Of a stretch of 33,940 nucleotides of DNA, positions 32,936 through 33,940 are shown one piece after another. Every line of letters starts with the position of its first letter. The stretch's first letter is position 1. The stretch is taken from positions 1-33,940 of the forward strand of contig JAKSPQ010000005.1 of the NCBI GenBank assembly GCA_024404665.1, written 5' to 3'. The notes under the pieces were generated by a model that searched no databases, was not told the origin of the DNA, and saw only the letters and a program-made list of their open reading frames with translations. The position numbers were made by a program, and so were the translations under genes. This DNA is from Clostridia bacterium. Lineage in GTDB: Bacteria > Bacillota > Clostridia > Oscillospirales > CAG-272.

Positions 32936-33940
32936 GATATATAGCCAGAGGCAGCGGTAACCAGGCTCTGGCAAAGCCCGGAAGCTCAAGGCGGGAAGGA
33001 TCCGTCGATGCAAAGAAAAGATTCATGGCTTCAAAATGAGTGAGATTCATGTCACAGGGACCGACAGCTTCCGTAACGCTCGGTACGCCGTCGTGGACCG
33101 CGAAAAGCAGGTTTTCTCTGCCGCCGATGCCGTCTATGCTTACGGCGAGCTCACCGTCGGGGAGACGGCAGACGGTTGAGGCGAGCTTCATAAATGCGCC
33201 GGCAACCTTTTTGAAATTCAGAACGCAGAAGGATTTGCAGATTTCGAGGCTGTAGCTCTCTCCGACCGTTTTAATCCGGTTAAAGTAATCGGAAAGATAC
33301 AGAGGCAACTTGACTTTAAGTCCTCCCTTTCCGATAAAGCCGAAGAAATCACGAACGAACAAGGCAAAATCGCTTCTGTATTTTTCGGTCAGAAGAACCT
33401 CCGAGACGGTAGTGTCATTATACAGGCAATACCCGGCAAATTCGCCGTCATGCGTAAAAACGCAGACTTTGTCGCCCCAGCTTACGAGCGTCTCGAAATA
33501 TCTTCTTCCTTCGGGTCTTATAGCAAAGAGCGGATATGATTCCGAAAGAAGACGGATATCCGCAAGAGCGCTGTCGTCAGGCGACGACACTCGTCTGAAG
33601 GCAAAAAAAGGATCATAGCCTTTACCGAAGGTATGTCTGATATTATCGGAATTGAAGCTCATCGAATAAACGGTTCCGCCTCTGTCATAGCCGAAATACA
33701 TATATCTCTGACGGCGTCCGCCGAGTACGGAAAGGGCAATGCCGTCCTTTTTCATATCTTCAACCGCCATATTCATGAGCTTTCTCATGAAGCCTCTGGA
33801 GCGCTCGTACGGATGTACGGCAACGTTCCCTATTCCGCGTGTTGCGATGCGTTCGCCGCAGACGGAAATATCGTGATCGAAAGCTCCGACGCATGCGCGG
33901 ATTTTACCGTTTTCGACAGCTACGTATGAGCTTCCGGCAG
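32919..33940 (-). CDS. GNAT acetyltransferase (Eis-like), 5' end beyond the window
   Basis: The frame is open to the right edge, so the start is missing. The first visible residues (SSYVAVENGKIRACVGAFDH) and the acetyl-CoA loop TRGIGNVAVHPYERSRGFMRKLM (R/QxxGxG/A type) give a GNAT core. Internal ATG codons at 33788 fall inside that motif, so a start there is wrong. The next ~290 residues, with FVRDFF...LPLYLSDYF and a C-terminal beta-rich region containing DGELAVSID, fit the second GNAT-like domain and the sterol-carrier-like domain of Eis-family N-acetyltransferases. Eis enzymes acetylate amines, including aminoglycosides in mycobacteria; activity here is unknown. It is upstream of, and overlaps, the methyltransferase gene. 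Confidence 0.75.
   Translation of the reverse strand, partial: AGSSYVAVENGKIRACVGAFDHDISVCGERIATRGIGNVAVHPYERSRGFMRKLMNMAVEDMKKDGIALSVLGGRRQRYMYFGYDRGGTVYSMSFNSDNIRHTFGKGYDPFFAFRRVSSPDDSALADIRLLSESYPLFAIRPEGRRYFETLVSWGDKVCVFTHDGEFAGYCLYNDTTVSEVLLTEKYRSDFALFVRDFFGFIGKGGLKVKLPLYLSDYFNRIKTVGESYSLEICKSFCVLNFKKVAGAFMKLASTVCRLPDGELAVSIDGIGGRENLLFAVHDGVPSVTEAVGPCDMNLTHFEAMNLFFASTDPSRLELPGFARAWLPLPLAIYHADTV

Noticed and set aside
33040..33255. Plus-strand small frames opposite the acetyltransferase gene
   Set aside because: Antisense shadows without binding sites; the minus strand continues as one GNAT/SCP2-like protein.

Overview
The window looks like a chromosomal segment of a low-to-moderate GC Firmicute of the class Clostridia, probably an uncultured gut or rumen type. 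The signs are AddAB instead of RecBCD, an IreB-family protein, a class B sortase, strong GGAGG-type ribosome binding sites, and eight good vegetative promoters of the form TTGAnn-N17/18-TATAAT (or TAAAAT). No rRNA, tRNA, CRISPR array, insertion sequence or prophage gene was seen. Most of the window is ordinary core genome. The accessory parts are the left edge and the middle.

Left edge (1-2750, minus strand): a TerB-N/TerB-C protein is followed by a BrxD-like P-loop ATPase, which resembles Ter-associated or BREX-like stress and defence operons. The ATPase breaks off abruptly near base 140. The outermost ~140 bases read instead as the 5' end of an unrelated plus-strand gene with its own ribosome binding site, so an inversion, insertion or assembly join lies there. 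Plus-strand core block (2898-7746): IreB, RibF, a DacF-like penicillin-binding protein with two degenerate active-site motifs, an acyl carrier protein, a TrmH/SpoU RNA methyltransferase broken by a frameshift, and a DUF624-like membrane protein.

Centre (7839-14071): ComEC (minus strand) with a decayed metallo-beta-lactamase domain sits back to back with a stand-alone, intact ComEC-type metallo-beta-lactamase protein. Then come a FAD-dependent oxidoreductase with a palindrome inside its promoter, and the channel MscL with an alanine-rich tail. MscL and the convergent operon share a terminator hairpin.

Minus-strand block (14033-23703): a probable seven-gene operon runs sortase B, polyprenyl-phosphate-type glycosyltransferase, secreted lectin/Ig-like/C39-like protein, archaeal-type triosephosphate isomerase, YjbQ, SIS-domain sugar-phosphate isomerase, second YjbQ. 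The last four genes look like an uncharacterised sugar-phosphate module and are the best candidate here for an undescribed pathway. Upstream lies an HtrA protease / response regulator / histidine kinase operon, probably an envelope-stress circuit.

Right block (23918-33940): queG-like reductase, addB (frameshifted in a G run) and addA form an overlapping plus-strand operon, closed by a double hairpin terminator. Convergent to it are a class I methyltransferase and a GNAT acetyltransferase that runs off the right edge. Two single-base frameshifts in otherwise well-conserved housekeeping genes (the TrmH-like gene and addB), together with the left-edge join, mean sequence or assembly error must be excluded before biological conclusions are drawn from them.
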